64,000 nucleotides of DNA from Streptomyces bottropensis ATCC 25435 (GTDB lineage Bacteria; Actinomycetota; Actinomycetes; Streptomycetales; Streptomycetaceae): the NCBI RefSeq assembly GCF_000383595.1, contig NZ_KB911581.1:3974265-4038264 (forward strand), written 5' to 3'. A program made the translations under genes and the position numbers. Positions within the stretch are counted from its first letter, which is position 1. Every line of letters starts with the position of its first letter. Of the stretch, positions 17,648 through 26,217 are shown piece by piece. Under the pieces are notes generated by a model. The model did not search any database and was not told the DNA's origin. It saw nothing but the letters and a program-made list of their open reading frames with translations.

Positions 17648-18253
17648 CTACGGGCGGACCTCCTCGCGGACCAGGCCGGCCACATGGTCGGTGATGGTGT
17701 CGAGGATGTCCGCCCAGGCGGCGTCGTCGCCGAGGACGAGGAAGTTGAGCGTGAGGCCGTCCGTCATGGCGGCCAGGTAGCGCGCCAGGACCGGGACGGG
17801 CACCGTCAGTTCGAACCCCATCGTCCCGCGCAGCTGCTCGATCAGATCGGCGTAGGTGACGCGGTACATCTCGTACTGCCGCCGCGCCAGATGTTCGAAT
17901 CCGGGCTCCCGCAGGGCGTACTGGGTCAGCTCGTAGGTGAGCATGTGCTCGCCCGGGTGGGCGGACACGTGGTCCCAGTACGCCTGGAAACCGGCCCGGA
18001 CGGTCTCCCTGAGCGTCTCCCTCGGCCGGATCGCCTCCTTCACCAGGGCCACGTAGTGCCCGCTGATGGTGGTGATGACGGACTCCAGCAGTTCCTGCTT
18101 CGACTCGAAGCAGTAGTGGAAGACGCTCAGCGACACGCCCGCCTCGGCCGCGATGGACCGGGTCGTCGTCCTGGGGACGCCGTCCCGGGTCATCGCGCGG
18201 ATCGCGGCCTCGGTGAGCTGTCTGCGTCGCTCGGCCGACGGCAGGCGTGCCAT
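17648..18253 (-). CDS. TetR-family transcriptional regulator
   Basis: 201 residues from ATG 18253 (AAGGGA upstream). The N-terminal helix-turn-helix reads RRQLTEAAIRAMTRDGVPRT then TRSIAAEAGVSLSVFHYCFE, followed by a C-terminal ligand-binding helical bundle (YELTQYALREPGFEHLARRQ) of the BetI/AcrR-like type. It faces cvnD tail-to-tail and sits 28 bp downstream of the dipeptidase-like gene, so it may be read through from that gene's transcript. Ligand and targets unknown. Confidence 0.9.
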   Translation of the reverse strand: MARLPSAERRRQLTEAAIRAMTRDGVPRTTTRSIAAEAGVSLSVFHYCFESKQELLESVITTISGHYVALVKEAIRPRETLRETVRAGFQAYWDHVSAHPGEHMLTYELTQYALREPGFEHLARRQYEMYRVTYADLIEQLRGTMGFELTVPVPVLARYLAAMTDGLTLNFLVLGDDAAWADILDTITDHVAGLVREEVRP

Positions 18254-18281
18254 GTGGTTCCCTTTCCCCCGTCGGATGCGG

Positions 18282-20345
18282 TCAGCTGCTGTAGACGCCG
18301 ACCTCGTAGAGGGAGTAACCCCAGTCCGTACCGCGGTCGGTCCCCAGCATCCGAACATATCTGGCCGTCACCGCGGAGAACTTGGCCGTGTCGAGGCCGC
18401 CGTCACCCGAAGTGGTGGACCAGACCGTCTTCCAGGTCGAGCCGTCGGTGGAGACGTCGATCCGGTACGCCTTGCCGTAGGCCCGCTCCCAGTCCAGGGT
18501 GACCTTGCGGATCGTGTGCGAGGCGCCGAGGTCCACCTTCCACCACTGGGAGTCGCTCCAGTCGCTCGCCCAGCGGGTGCCGCCGTCACCGTCCACGGCC
18601 CGGCCGGGCTGGTAGCTGGTGACCGGGTTCGACTCGGACGCGCCGGCCGTCGCCGTCTTCCCCTTGGCCAGGTTGACGCCCGCCTGGTGGCCCTCGGAGG
18701 AGCCCCAGGTGCCGAGGTAGGACTCGGCGCCCTTGAAGAGGTCGTCCACGGCGCCCTGGCCGCCGACCTGCCGGATGTCCTCGATCCAGTCCGGGATCAT
18801 GCCGACATGGGCGGCGCCGTCGGTGTTGTAGTCGAAGGTGCGCTGTCCGGTGGTCTGCTTGTCGATCGTCGAGCCGCCGTCGACGCTCTTGAAGGGGTAC
18901 TTCACCGGGTTGGAGGTGTTCGCGCCGCGCGGGGCGGGGTGATCGCCGATGCCGTTGAAGTCGGTGCCGTAGCCGTAGCCCACGTCGTACTTGGTCCGCA
19001 GCGCGTCGGTGCGCGCGGCCTCCTCGGCGAACTCCTCGGAGCCGTGCATGTACTGGGCGACGAAACCGCCGAGGGAGTAGACCCGCTCGGTCCAGTTCAG
19101 GTCCATCCAGCTGTGCGAGGACAGCACGCCCGGGTAGGACGCGGCCTCGAACATGTCCAGCACCTGGCCGGTGGCCTTGACGCTCATGTGGTCGATCTCG
19201 AGCATCATCTTGCGCTGCATCATGCCCTGCACGGCGTACTCACCGAGATCGGTCAGCCCGCGCACGTTGCACTGCGCGTTGTCGTCGTACTCCGGCACCT
19301 CGGTGCCCTCCGGCAGGTCCTCCTCGGCCTTCGTGGCCGCGTCACCGATGGGGTTGTCCTTCTGGGGGCCCTTGCACTTCTCCGTCTGCCAGAAGGTGCC
19401 GGTCGACAGGAACTGGCCGACGTTGATCGCCGTACCGAGACCGTGCTCGTCGAAGCGGACACCGCACAGCGCGTTGTCGAACTTGTGGCACAGGAACATG
19501 CTGCGCACACCGAGGTCGTACAGCTCGTCGAGGCCCTTGTCGATGTCCGCCTTGCTGCACTGGGCGATGTCGAGGATCTGCTTGCAGCCGAACGGCTCGG
19601 AGGTCTCCACACCGAGGACGACGGCGAGCTTGCCCTGCTTGATGACCTCTCGGGCCTGCGCGCTGTCGGTGACGATCCGGAACCAGCCCTTGCCGGCGCC
19701 GCCGTACTGCGCGTCGATGTAGTCCTGGAGGTCGTACGTCAGCTTCGCCTGCAGCCGGATCGAGGTCATCTCGTCGCAACCGCGGTCCTTGAACGGGTAG
19801 ATCGAGCAGATCATCCCGTTGGTGACCAGGTCGTTGACCAGCACCCGCTGACCGCCGCGCCAGGCGCGCTCGATCCAGGCGTAGTAGTTGGCCTGGTGCG
19901 TCATCGAGTCGTACGCCGGCCAGTCCTTGAACGTCGGGTAGCCGACCGGGTCGTGCTTGCCGTCGCCGCCGTGGGTGATGTAGTCGAACAGCGCGAGGCT
20001 GCCGTCCGGGTAGTGCTCCGGACAGTCCTTCAGCGCGTCGGCGATGCCGGACTTCGAGAACACCTTGCCGCAGATGAGTCGGCCGCCGAACGCCTCGTTG
20101 GAGAACAGGTGGTTGTGGGCGTCGACGAAGCCGCGCACGTCGCCCGCCGCGTCGGTCCCCTTGAACGGCTCACCCGTCACGTTGATCTGGGAGTCGGGCG
20201 ACGGTCGTGAGGTGGGCAGCCACCATTCGCCGGTTGCGGCCGAACTCGGCGACGGGCTGAGCAGCATGCCCATCGCGGTGAGGAACAGCGCCAGCACCAT
20301 GAGGGGTCTGCGTCGGCTATGGGCGCGTGGAGTCCTGGTCATCAC
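18282..20345 (-). CDS. Secreted M19-dipeptidase-like metal hydrolase with C-terminal F5/8 type C domain
   Basis: 687 residues. GTG 20345 or the next codon ATG 20342 may start it (GAGGAC upstream). A signal peptide (RPLMVLALFLTAMGMLLSPS) is followed by a barrel with metal-ligand motifs in the order of renal dipeptidases: DAHNHLF, VLGVETSEPFG, LCHKFDN, EIDHMSVKATGQVLDM, SSHSW and YGTDFNG. Several cysteines suggest disulfides outside the cell. The last about 140 residues (GKTATAGASE, RWASDWSDSQWWKVDLG) are an F5/8 type C domain of the CBM32 kind, likely to bind a glycan or wall polymer. Substrate could be a wall-associated dipeptide or amide, but this is inference. Confidence 0.78.
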   Translation of the reverse strand: MMTRTPRAHSRRRPLMVLALFLTAMGMLLSPSPSSAATGEWWLPTSRPSPDSQINVTGEPFKGTDAAGDVRGFVDAHNHLFSNEAFGGRLICGKVFSKSGIADALKDCPEHYPDGSLALFDYITHGGDGKHDPVGYPTFKDWPAYDSMTHQANYYAWIERAWRGGQRVLVNDLVTNGMICSIYPFKDRGCDEMTSIRLQAKLTYDLQDYIDAQYGGAGKGWFRIVTDSAQAREVIKQGKLAVVLGVETSEPFGCKQILDIAQCSKADIDKGLDELYDLGVRSMFLCHKFDNALCGVRFDEHGLGTAINVGQFLSTGTFWQTEKCKGPQKDNPIGDAATKAEEDLPEGTEVPEYDDNAQCNVRGLTDLGEYAVQGMMQRKMMLEIDHMSVKATGQVLDMFEAASYPGVLSSHSWMDLNWTERVYSLGGFVAQYMHGSEEFAEEAARTDALRTKYDVGYGYGTDFNGIGDHPAPRGANTSNPVKYPFKSVDGGSTIDKQTTGQRTFDYNTDGAAHVGMIPDWIEDIRQVGGQGAVDDLFKGAESYLGTWGSSEGHQAGVNLAKGKTATAGASESNPVTSYQPGRAVDGDGGTRWASDWSDSQWWKVDLGASHTIRKVTLDWERAYGKAYRIDVSTDGSTWKTVWSTTSGDGGLDTAKFSAVTARYVRMLGTDRGTDWGYSLYEVGVYSS

Positions 20346-20457
20346 TCACGTCCTCGGTCAGGGGGATGCACGGTCGATCGGCCAGACCGTTCCGGGACGC
20401 GGTGAACACCCACGACGCCATAGTCCGATTGTCATGGCTGGCACAAGCGATGTGACG

Positions 20458-20486
20458 AGAATCGCCACTGGGGTGATCCGAGTCAA
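20458..20486 (-). promoter_or_regulatory. Probable promoter of the M19-like gene
   Basis: On the minus strand TTGACT (20486-20481) and GATTCT (20463-20458) are separated by 17 bp. Transcription would begin near 20451, leaving a leader of about 105 nt before the start codon. Confidence 0.5.
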
Positions 20487-20581
20487 TAGTCCGGGACACT
20501 TGACCTGATGCCACTCCTTGCCGTAGAGCGGGAGAACACTTCGTCAAGTTCCGGTGAAGACAGGGAGGTTGCTCGCAGGCT

Positions 20582-21175
20582 TCAGGAAAGCGTGCGGGCC
20601 GACTGCCGGATCAGCAACTGCGTGCCCAGCACCACGTGCTCGTCGCCCCCGAGGCGCTCCTCGCGCTCCAGCGCCAACCGGACCGCCGTGCGCCCCAGAT
20701 CCTCGTCCGGCACCCGCACGGTGGTCAGCGCGGGGGAGAGGACGGCGGCGAACGGGACGTCGTCGAAGCCGATCAGGGAGATGTCACCCGGGACGTCGAG
20801 ACCGGCCTCGCGCAGCGCGGCCGGCACCCCCGTCGCCACCATGTCGGTGCCCGCGAAGACCGCGGTGAGGTCCGGGCCGGCCGCCGGCGCCTCCCGGGTG
20901 CGCTGATGGCCCGAGACGCGTGTGTACGGGCCCGGCGGCGCCAACTCCTCGGCGTGCGCCACCCCGTGCGCGCGCAGGGCGCGCAAGAAGCCGTCCCGGC
21001 GCTGGTCGGCGGTGCTGAGCCCGGGGTCCCCGCCCAGGAAGAGGACGCGCCCAGTTGTCCGGCGGTCGGCAGATGGTCGGCGGCCTGGAAGGCGCCGCCC
21101 CGGTTGTCGTACCGCACCACCGTCACCGGCGGATCGCCGGGCAGCGGCGGGCGGCCCGCCAGGCGCGATGGGCCC
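20582..21175 (-). pseudogene. LacI-family regulator remnant, frameshifted and lacking the DNA-binding domain
   Basis: The effector-binding half of a LacI/GalR regulator is spread over two frames. The upstream part reads PPVTVVRYDNRGGAFQAADH and the downstream part VLFLGGDPGLSTADQRRDGF, then TAVFAGTDMVATGVPAALRE and DISLIGFDDVPFAAVLSPAL, ending normally. The frame changes around 21050-21062. Nothing resembling the N-terminal helix-turn-helix is found: the remnant begins abruptly about 10 bp from the stop of the small membrane protein gene. It is a decayed regulator, and loss of the 5' half suggests a deletion fused these neighbours. Confidence 0.8.
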
Positions 21176-21185
21176 GGCGGTCGGG

Positions 21186-21578
21186 TCAGGCGGGGGAGTC
21201 GGCGGCCACTGCCGTGGCGGTCGCGGTGACACCGGTGCCGTCCGGCCCGGTGGCGGGGCCGGGCACGGCCGGGAGCGGGGCCGGGGTGCGGCGGCGTCCG
21301 GCCAGGCGGCAGCCGAGGCAGTCCCCGTGGCCGCCGCGCGCGGAGCGGTCGCGGACCCCGAGGCCCCACTGGTCGCGGGGGCGGGGGCCGGGCGGCTTGC
21401 CCCAGCCGGTGAGGTGCAGGCCCCAGGTGACCACGAGGGCCAGGACCGAGACGGTGGCGCCCAGGGCGAATCCCGGGGTCCAGCCGCAGACCCCCAGGCC
21501 GAGGAACGCCGACCCTGTGGTGCCGATGGCGGTGCCGGTCCAGCCGGCGACGGTGTGGCCCTCGTCGTGGAGACTCAC
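21186..21578 (-). CDS. HGxxPAAW-family-like small membrane protein
   Basis: 130 residues from GTG 21578 (GGGGAG upstream). GHTVAGWTGTAIGTTGSAFL and ALGATVSVLALVVTWGLHLT form two membrane helices, followed by GWGKPPGPRP and a cytoplasmic GGHGDCLGCRLAGRR segment with two cysteines. This layout matches a small membrane protein family common in Streptomyces, which I know by the name HGxxPAAW. The C-terminal tail is longer and of lower quality than usual. It is divergent from a MarR gene with an AT-rich operator-like patch between. Function unknown. Confidence 0.7.
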   Translation of the reverse strand: MSLHDEGHTVAGWTGTAIGTTGSAFLGLGVCGWTPGFALGATVSVLALVVTWGLHLTGWGKPPGPRPRDQWGLGVRDRSARGGHGDCLGCRLAGRRRTPAPLPAVPGPATGPDGTGVTATATAVAADSPA

Positions 21579-21644
21579 GTGACTGCTCCCCTCGCGCGCG
21601 CCGTTCCGTGTCACGGCATGCCGCGGCCACGCCCACGGCGCCGA

Positions 21645-21675
21645 CTATGATGTCTTAGTAAGTAAGGAATATAGC
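21645..21675. promoter_or_regulatory. AT-rich divergent control region of the MarR gene
   Basis: TATGAT, TTAGTAAGTAAGG and AATATAGC stand out in otherwise GC-rich DNA between the divergent membrane-protein and MarR genes. TTAGTAAGTAAGG resembles the AT-rich half-sites bound by MarR proteins, so autoregulation here is likely. A GGAGG site precedes the MarR ATG. Confidence 0.5.
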
Positions 21676-21695
21676 TTGCCTCGGAGGCAACTTCA

Positions 21696-22157
21696 ATGGA
21701 GTCCGAACGCCGCCCCACCGTCCCGGAAGCGATCAGCGCCATGGACGGCCTGATCGCGACGATGATCGTCGGCCAGCAGGAGTTCGCGCGGAACCTCGGG
21801 CTGAGCGTCACGGACCTCGTCTGTTTCGCGTACGTCATGGAGGCCGGGGACGCGCCGGTCACCGCCGGTGATCTGGCCGCTCGCGCACACGTCACCACGG
21901 GCGCGGTGACCGGCATCCTCAACCGCCTGGAACGCGGCGGTTTCGTGACCCGCCGGCCGGACCCGGCCGACCGCCGCCGGGTCCGCGTGGTCGCGGTTCC
22001 GGACGCCGCCGAGCGGGTGGTGGCCGTCTACGGCCCCTTCTACGCCCGCCTCGCCGAGTTGTTCGCGCGGTACTCGGCCGACGAACTGGCCCTGCTCACG
22101 GACTGGTTCGGACGGGCGGAGGAGCTGGCGCGGGGGTATCTGGAGGAGGCGGGTTAG
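21696..22157 (+). CDS. MarR-family transcriptional regulator
   Basis: 153 residues from ATG 21696 with CGGAGG upstream. The winged helix is clear: ARNLGLSVTDLVCFAYVMEA, GDLAARAHVTTGAVTGILNR and LERGGFVTRRPDPADRRRVR, where the last is the wing. Helices at both ends would form the dimer interface. It is divergent from the small membrane protein gene, which is a probable target. Such regulators often respond to phenolic compounds or drugs, but nothing here fixes the ligand. Confidence 0.92.
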   Translation: MESERRPTVPEAISAMDGLIATMIVGQQEFARNLGLSVTDLVCFAYVMEAGDAPVTAGDLAARAHVTTGAVTGILNRLERGGFVTRRPDPADRRRVRVVAVPDAAERVVAVYGPFYARLAELFARYSADELALLTDWFGRAEELARGYLEEAG

Positions 22158-22298
22158 GGGGTGGCGAGGGTGTGGCCGGCCGGCCGGATGGTGGCCGGGC
22201 GGGCGGGGGTGGGTGGCCTGTGCGGGCGGCGGGTCCGGGAGCCGCCGCAGGTGCCGCCGGCCGCGGCGAGGGCGGGTCCTACGGCCGTGGTGCGGGGC

Positions 22299-22316
22299 GC
22301 GTGTCGTACGGCACGC
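22299..22316. terminator. Possible bidirectional hairpin between convergent MarR and LacI genes
   Basis: GCGTGTCGTACGGCACGC can fold on itself with G-U pairs and lies just past the end of the LacI gene in the 170-bp convergent gap. There is no U-tract. It is weaker than the other hairpins in this window. Confidence 0.35.
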
Positions 22317-22327
22317 GTGGCGGCTCC

Positions 22328-23356
22328 TCAGGACAGCGGTGCTGTCGAGCCCCTGATCACCACCTTGCAGGGGAGGGTGTCGATGCCGGTGCTCGGGGTC
22401 CCGGCGATCGCGGCGAACAGGGCGTGGGCGGCTACTCGGCCGACCTGTTCCAGGTTCATGTCGACGCTGGTCAGCGGAGGTCGGGAACCGGCGGTCATGA
22501 TCTGCCAGTTGTCGAAGCCCATGACGGCGATGTCGTCGGGCACGCGGTGGCCGCGCTCGCGCAGGACCTCCATGACGCCCCGGGCGATCTGGTCGCTGCC
22601 GCACAGGACGGCGTCGAGTTCGGGGTGGCGGTCGAGCAGCATGGCGGTGGCGGCCCGTCCCCACCCCTCCGACCAGGCGCCGAACCGCGGCTCCCCGACC
22701 AGACCGAGCCCGGCGTCGGCGAGCGCGGCCCGCGCTCCGGCGGCCCGGTCCTGCGCGGCGAGGTAGCCGGGGTCGCCGGTGATGTGCGCGATCCGGGTGC
22801 GGCCGCAGGCGAGGAGGTGCTCCACGGCGATCCGGCCGGCGCCGACGCTGTCCGGGACGACGGAGAAGTCCGCGGGGTCGTCGGAGGGGGCGTAGGCGTA
22901 GACGACCGGGACGGGCAGCTCGCGACCCAGGGAGGGACGCGGGTCGGTGCGGCTGCCGACCACGATGAGGCCGTCGACACGACGTCCCAACAGGGCGCGC
23001 AGATGGTGCTGTTCGCGGATCGCGTCCCCGCGCGCGTCGCACAGGAAGACCGCGACCTCGCCCGCGCCGAACGCGTCCTCGGCGCCCATCAGGATGGGTA
23101 TGCCGAATCTGCCCTCCAGGTCGCTGGTGAGCAGCCCCACGGTGCCGGTGCGCCCGGCGAGCAGGCCGCGTGCCACCTGGTTGGGGCGGAACGACAGCCG
23201 CTCGGCGGCCTCGACCACCCGCTGTCTGGTCTCCGCCCGGACCTGGCTGCGGCCGTTGAGTGCCTTGGACGCCGTGGCGATCGAGACGCCCGCCAGCCGG
23301 GCGACGTCGCCGAGGGTGGCGGGCTGCGAACGAGAGGGGCCGGTGGCCTGTGCCAT
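22328..23356 (-). CDS. LacI-family transcriptional regulator of the arabinan-utilisation operon
   Basis: 342 residues from ATG 23356 (CAGGAG upstream). The helix-turn-helix ATLGDVARLAGVSIATASKA plus hinge is at about 13-60. The periplasmic-binding-like effector domain includes GLIVVGSRTDPRPSLG, SVGAGRIAVEHLLACGRTRI and DDIAVMGFDNWQIMTAGSRP. It is divergent from the five-gene transporter/arabinofuranosidase operon, and two LacI-type palindromes lie between. It is therefore the likely repressor of that operon, released by an arabinose-containing sugar; this is inferred from position. Confidence 0.92.
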   Translation of the reverse strand: MAQATGPSRSQPATLGDVARLAGVSIATASKALNGRSQVRAETRQRVVEAAERLSFRPNQVARGLLAGRTGTVGLLTSDLEGRFGIPILMGAEDAFGAGEVAVFLCDARGDAIREQHHLRALLGRRVDGLIVVGSRTDPRPSLGRELPVPVVYAYAPSDDPADFSVVPDSVGAGRIAVEHLLACGRTRIAHITGDPGYLAAQDRAAGARAALADAGLGLVGEPRFGAWSEGWGRAATAMLLDRHPELDAVLCGSDQIARGVMEVLRERGHRVPDDIAVMGFDNWQIMTAGSRPPLTSVDMNLEQVGRVAAHALFAAIAGTPSTGIDTLPCKVVIRGSTAPLS

Positions 23357-23426
23357 GAGTGATCTCCTGTCTCGCCACGCGTGCCGACCTCGCCGAGGAT
23401 GACACGCGCCACCCGGAAGAATACGG

Positions 23427-23451
23427 GAAATGTTTCGGTCGGAACGCTTCC
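23427..23451. promoter_or_regulatory. Two LacI-type operator palindromes
   Basis: GAAA-TG-TTTC (23427-23436) and GGAA-CGC-TTCC (23441-23451) are adjacent inverted repeats about 14 bp apart centre to centre, in the divergent gap between the LacI gene and the sugar operon. Both resemble the symmetric sites bound by LacI/GalR repressors. Confidence 0.6.
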
Positions 23452-23494
23452 ACGAGTTTCCGTCAGTCATCGACAACCGCTCGCTGCAAGGGGA

Positions 23495-23523
23495 TTGACG
23501 AGTATTCAGGCGCGGCCTAGCGT
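23495..23523 (+). promoter_or_regulatory. Promoter of the arabino-oligosaccharide operon
   Basis: TTGACG at 23495-23500 and TAGCGT at 23518-23523 are separated by 17 bp, matching the vegetative (HrdB-type) consensus. The inverted repeat AAGCC-TTTTC-GGCTT at 23530-23544 covers the expected transcription start and could be a further operator or a 5' hairpin. Confidence 0.6.
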
Positions 23524-23703
23524 CTCAGAAAGCCTTTTCGGCTTCTTTCGTTTCCGCTGTGGTCCACTGTGCGTCCGCTGCTCGTCCGCCGCTCGGCGAC
23601 TGCCTGTCCGCCGACCGGTCCGTCACTCGGTTCAGCGCCACCACATCCATCGTCCCGACCGGCGGGCCCCGCACGGCCCGCCGTGAGACAAGGGGGATCG
23701 ACC

Positions 23704-25032
23704 ATGGGGAACACGGTCGGGCCGCGTGGCCGCACGAGCCGTTTCGCCACCAGCACCGTCGCCCTGCTCGCCGCCGCGACCCTGGTCACGGCCTGCGGGT
23801 CGGGGGACGGCGACGGAGGCGGAGGCGGAGGCGGAGGCGGAGGCGGCGGGGCGGCGAACGCCACCGGCGTGGACGACGGCGCCACGCTGACCATGTGGAC
23901 GCGCGCGGCGACCAGGCCGCAGAGCGAGGCCCTGGTCGAGGCGTACAACGCGAGCCACAAGAACAAGGTCGAACTGACCGTCGTCCCCACCGACGACTAC
24001 CAGGCCAAGGTCGGTGCCGCCGCCGGTTCCCGGGACCTGCCCGACCTGTTCGCCTCCGACGTGGTCTTCGTCCCGAACTACACCTCCAGCGGCCTCTTCG
24101 CCGACCTCACCGAGCGCGTCGAGGCCCTGCCCTTCGCCGAGAACCTGGCCCAGTCGCACATCAAGGCCGGCACGTACGAGGGCAAGAAGTACGTGGTGCC
24201 GCACACCCTCGACCTCTCGGTCCTCTTCTACAACAAGGATCTCTACCGGAAGGCGAAGCTCGACCCGGAGAAGCCGCCCACGACCCTGGGCGAGTGGGAC
24301 GAGCAGGCGCGTGCGGTGGACGCCCTCGGCTCAGGCGTCGACGGGACCTTCTTCGGCGGCAACTGCGGTGGCTGCGGCGTCTTCACCTGGTGGCCGTCCA
24401 TCTGGGCCGGAGGCGAAGAGGTCCTGAACGAGGACGGCACCGAGGCGCGCCTCGCCTCCGCCACCGCCAAGAAGGTCTACGACACCTACCGGGGCTGGGT
24501 GGACGACGACATCGTGGCGCCCGGGGCGAAGGACGAGACGGGCACGACGTGGACCGGCGTCTTCCCGAAGGGCAAGGTCGGGGTCATGCCCATGCCCTCG
24601 ACCACGCTCGGGCTGATGCCGAAGGATCTGGACCTCGGGGTCGCCCCCATCCCCGGCCCCGACGGCGGCAGGTCCACGTTCGTCGGCGGTGACGCCATCG
24701 GCATCGCCGCGACCAGCGAGAAGACCGACCAGGCCTGGAACTTCCTCGCCTGGACCCTCGGCGACAAGGCACAGGTCGACGTCGTCGCCGCGCACAAGGA
24801 CGTCGTGGCCCGCACCGACCTGGCCTCCAACAAGTACTCCGACACCGATCCCCGGCTCGTCGCCGTCAACGAACTCGTCGCCGACGGGCGGACCCCGTAC
24901 GCCCTGAAGTTCGGCCAGACCTTCAACGACCCCAACGGGCCCTGGCTGACGCTGATGCGCGACGCCGTCTTCGGCGACGGGACGTCGGTGGACCAGGACA
25001 ACGAGGCGGTCAGCAAGTCGCTCGCCGACTGA
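23704..25032 (+). CDS. ABC sugar transporter, extracellular solute-binding lipoprotein (CUT1)
   Basis: 442 residues. The lipobox LVTAC is followed by a glycine-rich linker of twelve consecutive Gly, then a family 1 solute-binding domain: LTMWTRAATRPQSEALVEAY, DLPDLFASDVVFVPNYTSSG, YVVPHTLDLSVLFYNKDLYR and FVGGDAIGIAATSEKTDQAW. It would capture oligosaccharides at the outer membrane face and hand them to the two permeases that follow. It is the first gene of the operon, and the gap to the permease holds a 26-bp repeat array that may stabilise its mRNA segment. Confidence 0.92.
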   Translation: MGNTVGPRGRTSRFATSTVALLAAATLVTACGSGDGDGGGGGGGGGGGGAANATGVDDGATLTMWTRAATRPQSEALVEAYNASHKNKVELTVVPTDDYQAKVGAAAGSRDLPDLFASDVVFVPNYTSSGLFADLTERVEALPFAENLAQSHIKAGTYEGKKYVVPHTLDLSVLFYNKDLYRKAKLDPEKPPTTLGEWDEQARAVDALGSGVDGTFFGGNCGGCGVFTWWPSIWAGGEEVLNEDGTEARLASATAKKVYDTYRGWVDDDIVAPGAKDETGTTWTGVFPKGKVGVMPMPSTTLGLMPKDLDLGVAPIPGPDGGRSTFVGGDAIGIAATSEKTDQAWNFLAWTLGDKAQVDVVAAHKDVVARTDLASNKYSDTDPRLVAVNELVADGRTPYALKFGQTFNDPNGPWLTLMRDAVFGDGTSVDQDNEAVSKSLAD

Positions 25033-25063
25033 GACCGAGCGGACCGGAAGCCGGGCGGCACAC

Positions 25064-25154
25064 CTGAGCCCGGCAGCCGGGCAAGGCGCCTGAGCCCGGC
25101 GTCCGGGACAGGCATCTGAGCCCGGCGTCCGGCGTCCGACGTCCGACGTCCGAG
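25064..25154. repeat. 26-bp tandem repeat between binding-protein and permease genes
   Basis: CTGAGCCCGGC recurs at 25064, 25090 and 25116, an exact 26-bp period over three units, followed by GTCCGAC short repeats to about 25154. The units contain CCCGGC/GCCGGG complements and can fold into hairpins. Located right after the binding-protein stop codon, they could protect the upstream mRNA from decay and so raise binding protein over permease. Confidence 0.75.
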
Positions 25155-25254
25155 CCCTCGCCCGAGCCCGCCCCCCGGCCTCGCGCGACAGCAGGGTGAG
25201 ACACCCCGAACCCCCTTCCCACCACGTCCCGGTGAGCGTCGACAGAGGAGAGGC

Positions 25255-26217
25255 ATGCAGGTGAAGGTGGCCGAGCCCGCGCGAACCGCGCACCCGCCCC
25301 GGCCGGCACACCGAGGCCGTCCGCCACGCGCGACCGCGCCCCGCCGGCGGTCCCGCAAGGCCCAGGGTCTCGCCTACGCGGCCCCCACCGCCGTGTTCGT
25401 CACGGTGTTCTTCCTGCTGCCCCTCCTGCTCGTCGGGCAGATGTCGCTCAGCGACTGGCCGCTCCTCGCCGGGGACCGGGGCCTCAACGCCCCCGAGAAC
25501 TACACGGACATCACCGACGCCCCGCTGTTCTGGCCGGCCGTGCGCTTCACCCTGCTCTACACCGGCGTCGTCACCGTCGCCCTGCTCGGCCTGGCGCTCC
25601 TGCTCGCCCTGCTCGTCCAGGAGTCCCGCCCGGGCGCCGGCTTCTTCCGTACGGTCTACTTCCTGCCCAGCGCCCTCGGCCTGGCCTCCGCGTCCCTGCT
25701 CTTCTGGGGGCTGTACAGCCCGACCACCGGCCCGCTCGGCGACGTCCTCCGACGACTCGGCCTCGCCGACGACGAGGTGTCCTTCCTCGGCACCCCGACC
25801 GCCGCCCTGCTGTCGACGGTGTTCCTCATCGTCTGGAAGTTCGCCGGCTTCTACATGCTGATCCTGCTGGTGGGCCTGCAGCGCATCCCGCACGAGGTGT
25901 ACGAGGCGGCGCGCGTGGACGGCGCGAGCCGCGCCCAGATCTTCCGCTCGATCACCCTGCCCCTGCTGCGCCCGTCCCTCGCCCTCACCCTGCTGCTGTG
26001 CGTGACCGGATCACTGCTCGCCTTCGACCAGTTCTTCGTCCTCACCAAGGGCGGCCCCGACAACAGCACCGTCACCGTGGTGCAGTTGATCTACCGCGAG
26101 GCCTTCCAGCGGCTGGACCTCGGCACCGCGGCCGCCCTGTCGGTCATCGTGCTGGCCGTACTGCTCCTGCTCAACGCCCTCCAGTTCCGCGGTCTGCGCC
26201 GCGCCGACGCGTCATGA
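25255..26217 (+). CDS. ABC sugar transporter permease 1 (MalF-like)
   Basis: 320 residues. An arginine-rich cytoplasmic N-terminus is followed by six predicted membrane helices, the first being AYAAPTAVFVTVFFLLPLLL. The EAA loop that docks the ATPase reads YEAARVDGASRAQIFRSITL. It belongs to the CUT1 permease family. It overlaps the second permease by 4 nt (ATGA). The operon has no ATPase gene; in Streptomyces the shared ATPase MsiK usually serves such permease pairs. Confidence 0.93.
   Translation: MQVKVAEPARTAHPPRPAHRGRPPRATAPRRRSRKAQGLAYAAPTAVFVTVFFLLPLLLVGQMSLSDWPLLAGDRGLNAPENYTDITDAPLFWPAVRFTLLYTGVVTVALLGLALLLALLVQESRPGAGFFRTVYFLPSALGLASASLLFWGLYSPTTGPLGDVLRRLGLADDEVSFLGTPTAALLSTVFLIVWKFAGFYMLILLVGLQRIPHEVYEAARVDGASRAQIFRSITLPLLRPSLALTLLLCVTGSLLAFDQFFVLTKGGPDNSTVTVVQLIYREAFQRLDLGTAAALSVIVLAVLLLLNALQFRGLRRADAS

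Larger units (their letters stand above)
23357..23703. other. Divergent LacI/transporter control region, 347 bp, no gene
   Basis: Holds the two operator palindromes, a promoter for the transporter operon at 23495-23523 and a transcribed leader of about 175 nt that contains AAGCC-TTTTC-GGCTT (23530-23544). No coding sequence is supported. Confidence 0.6.
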
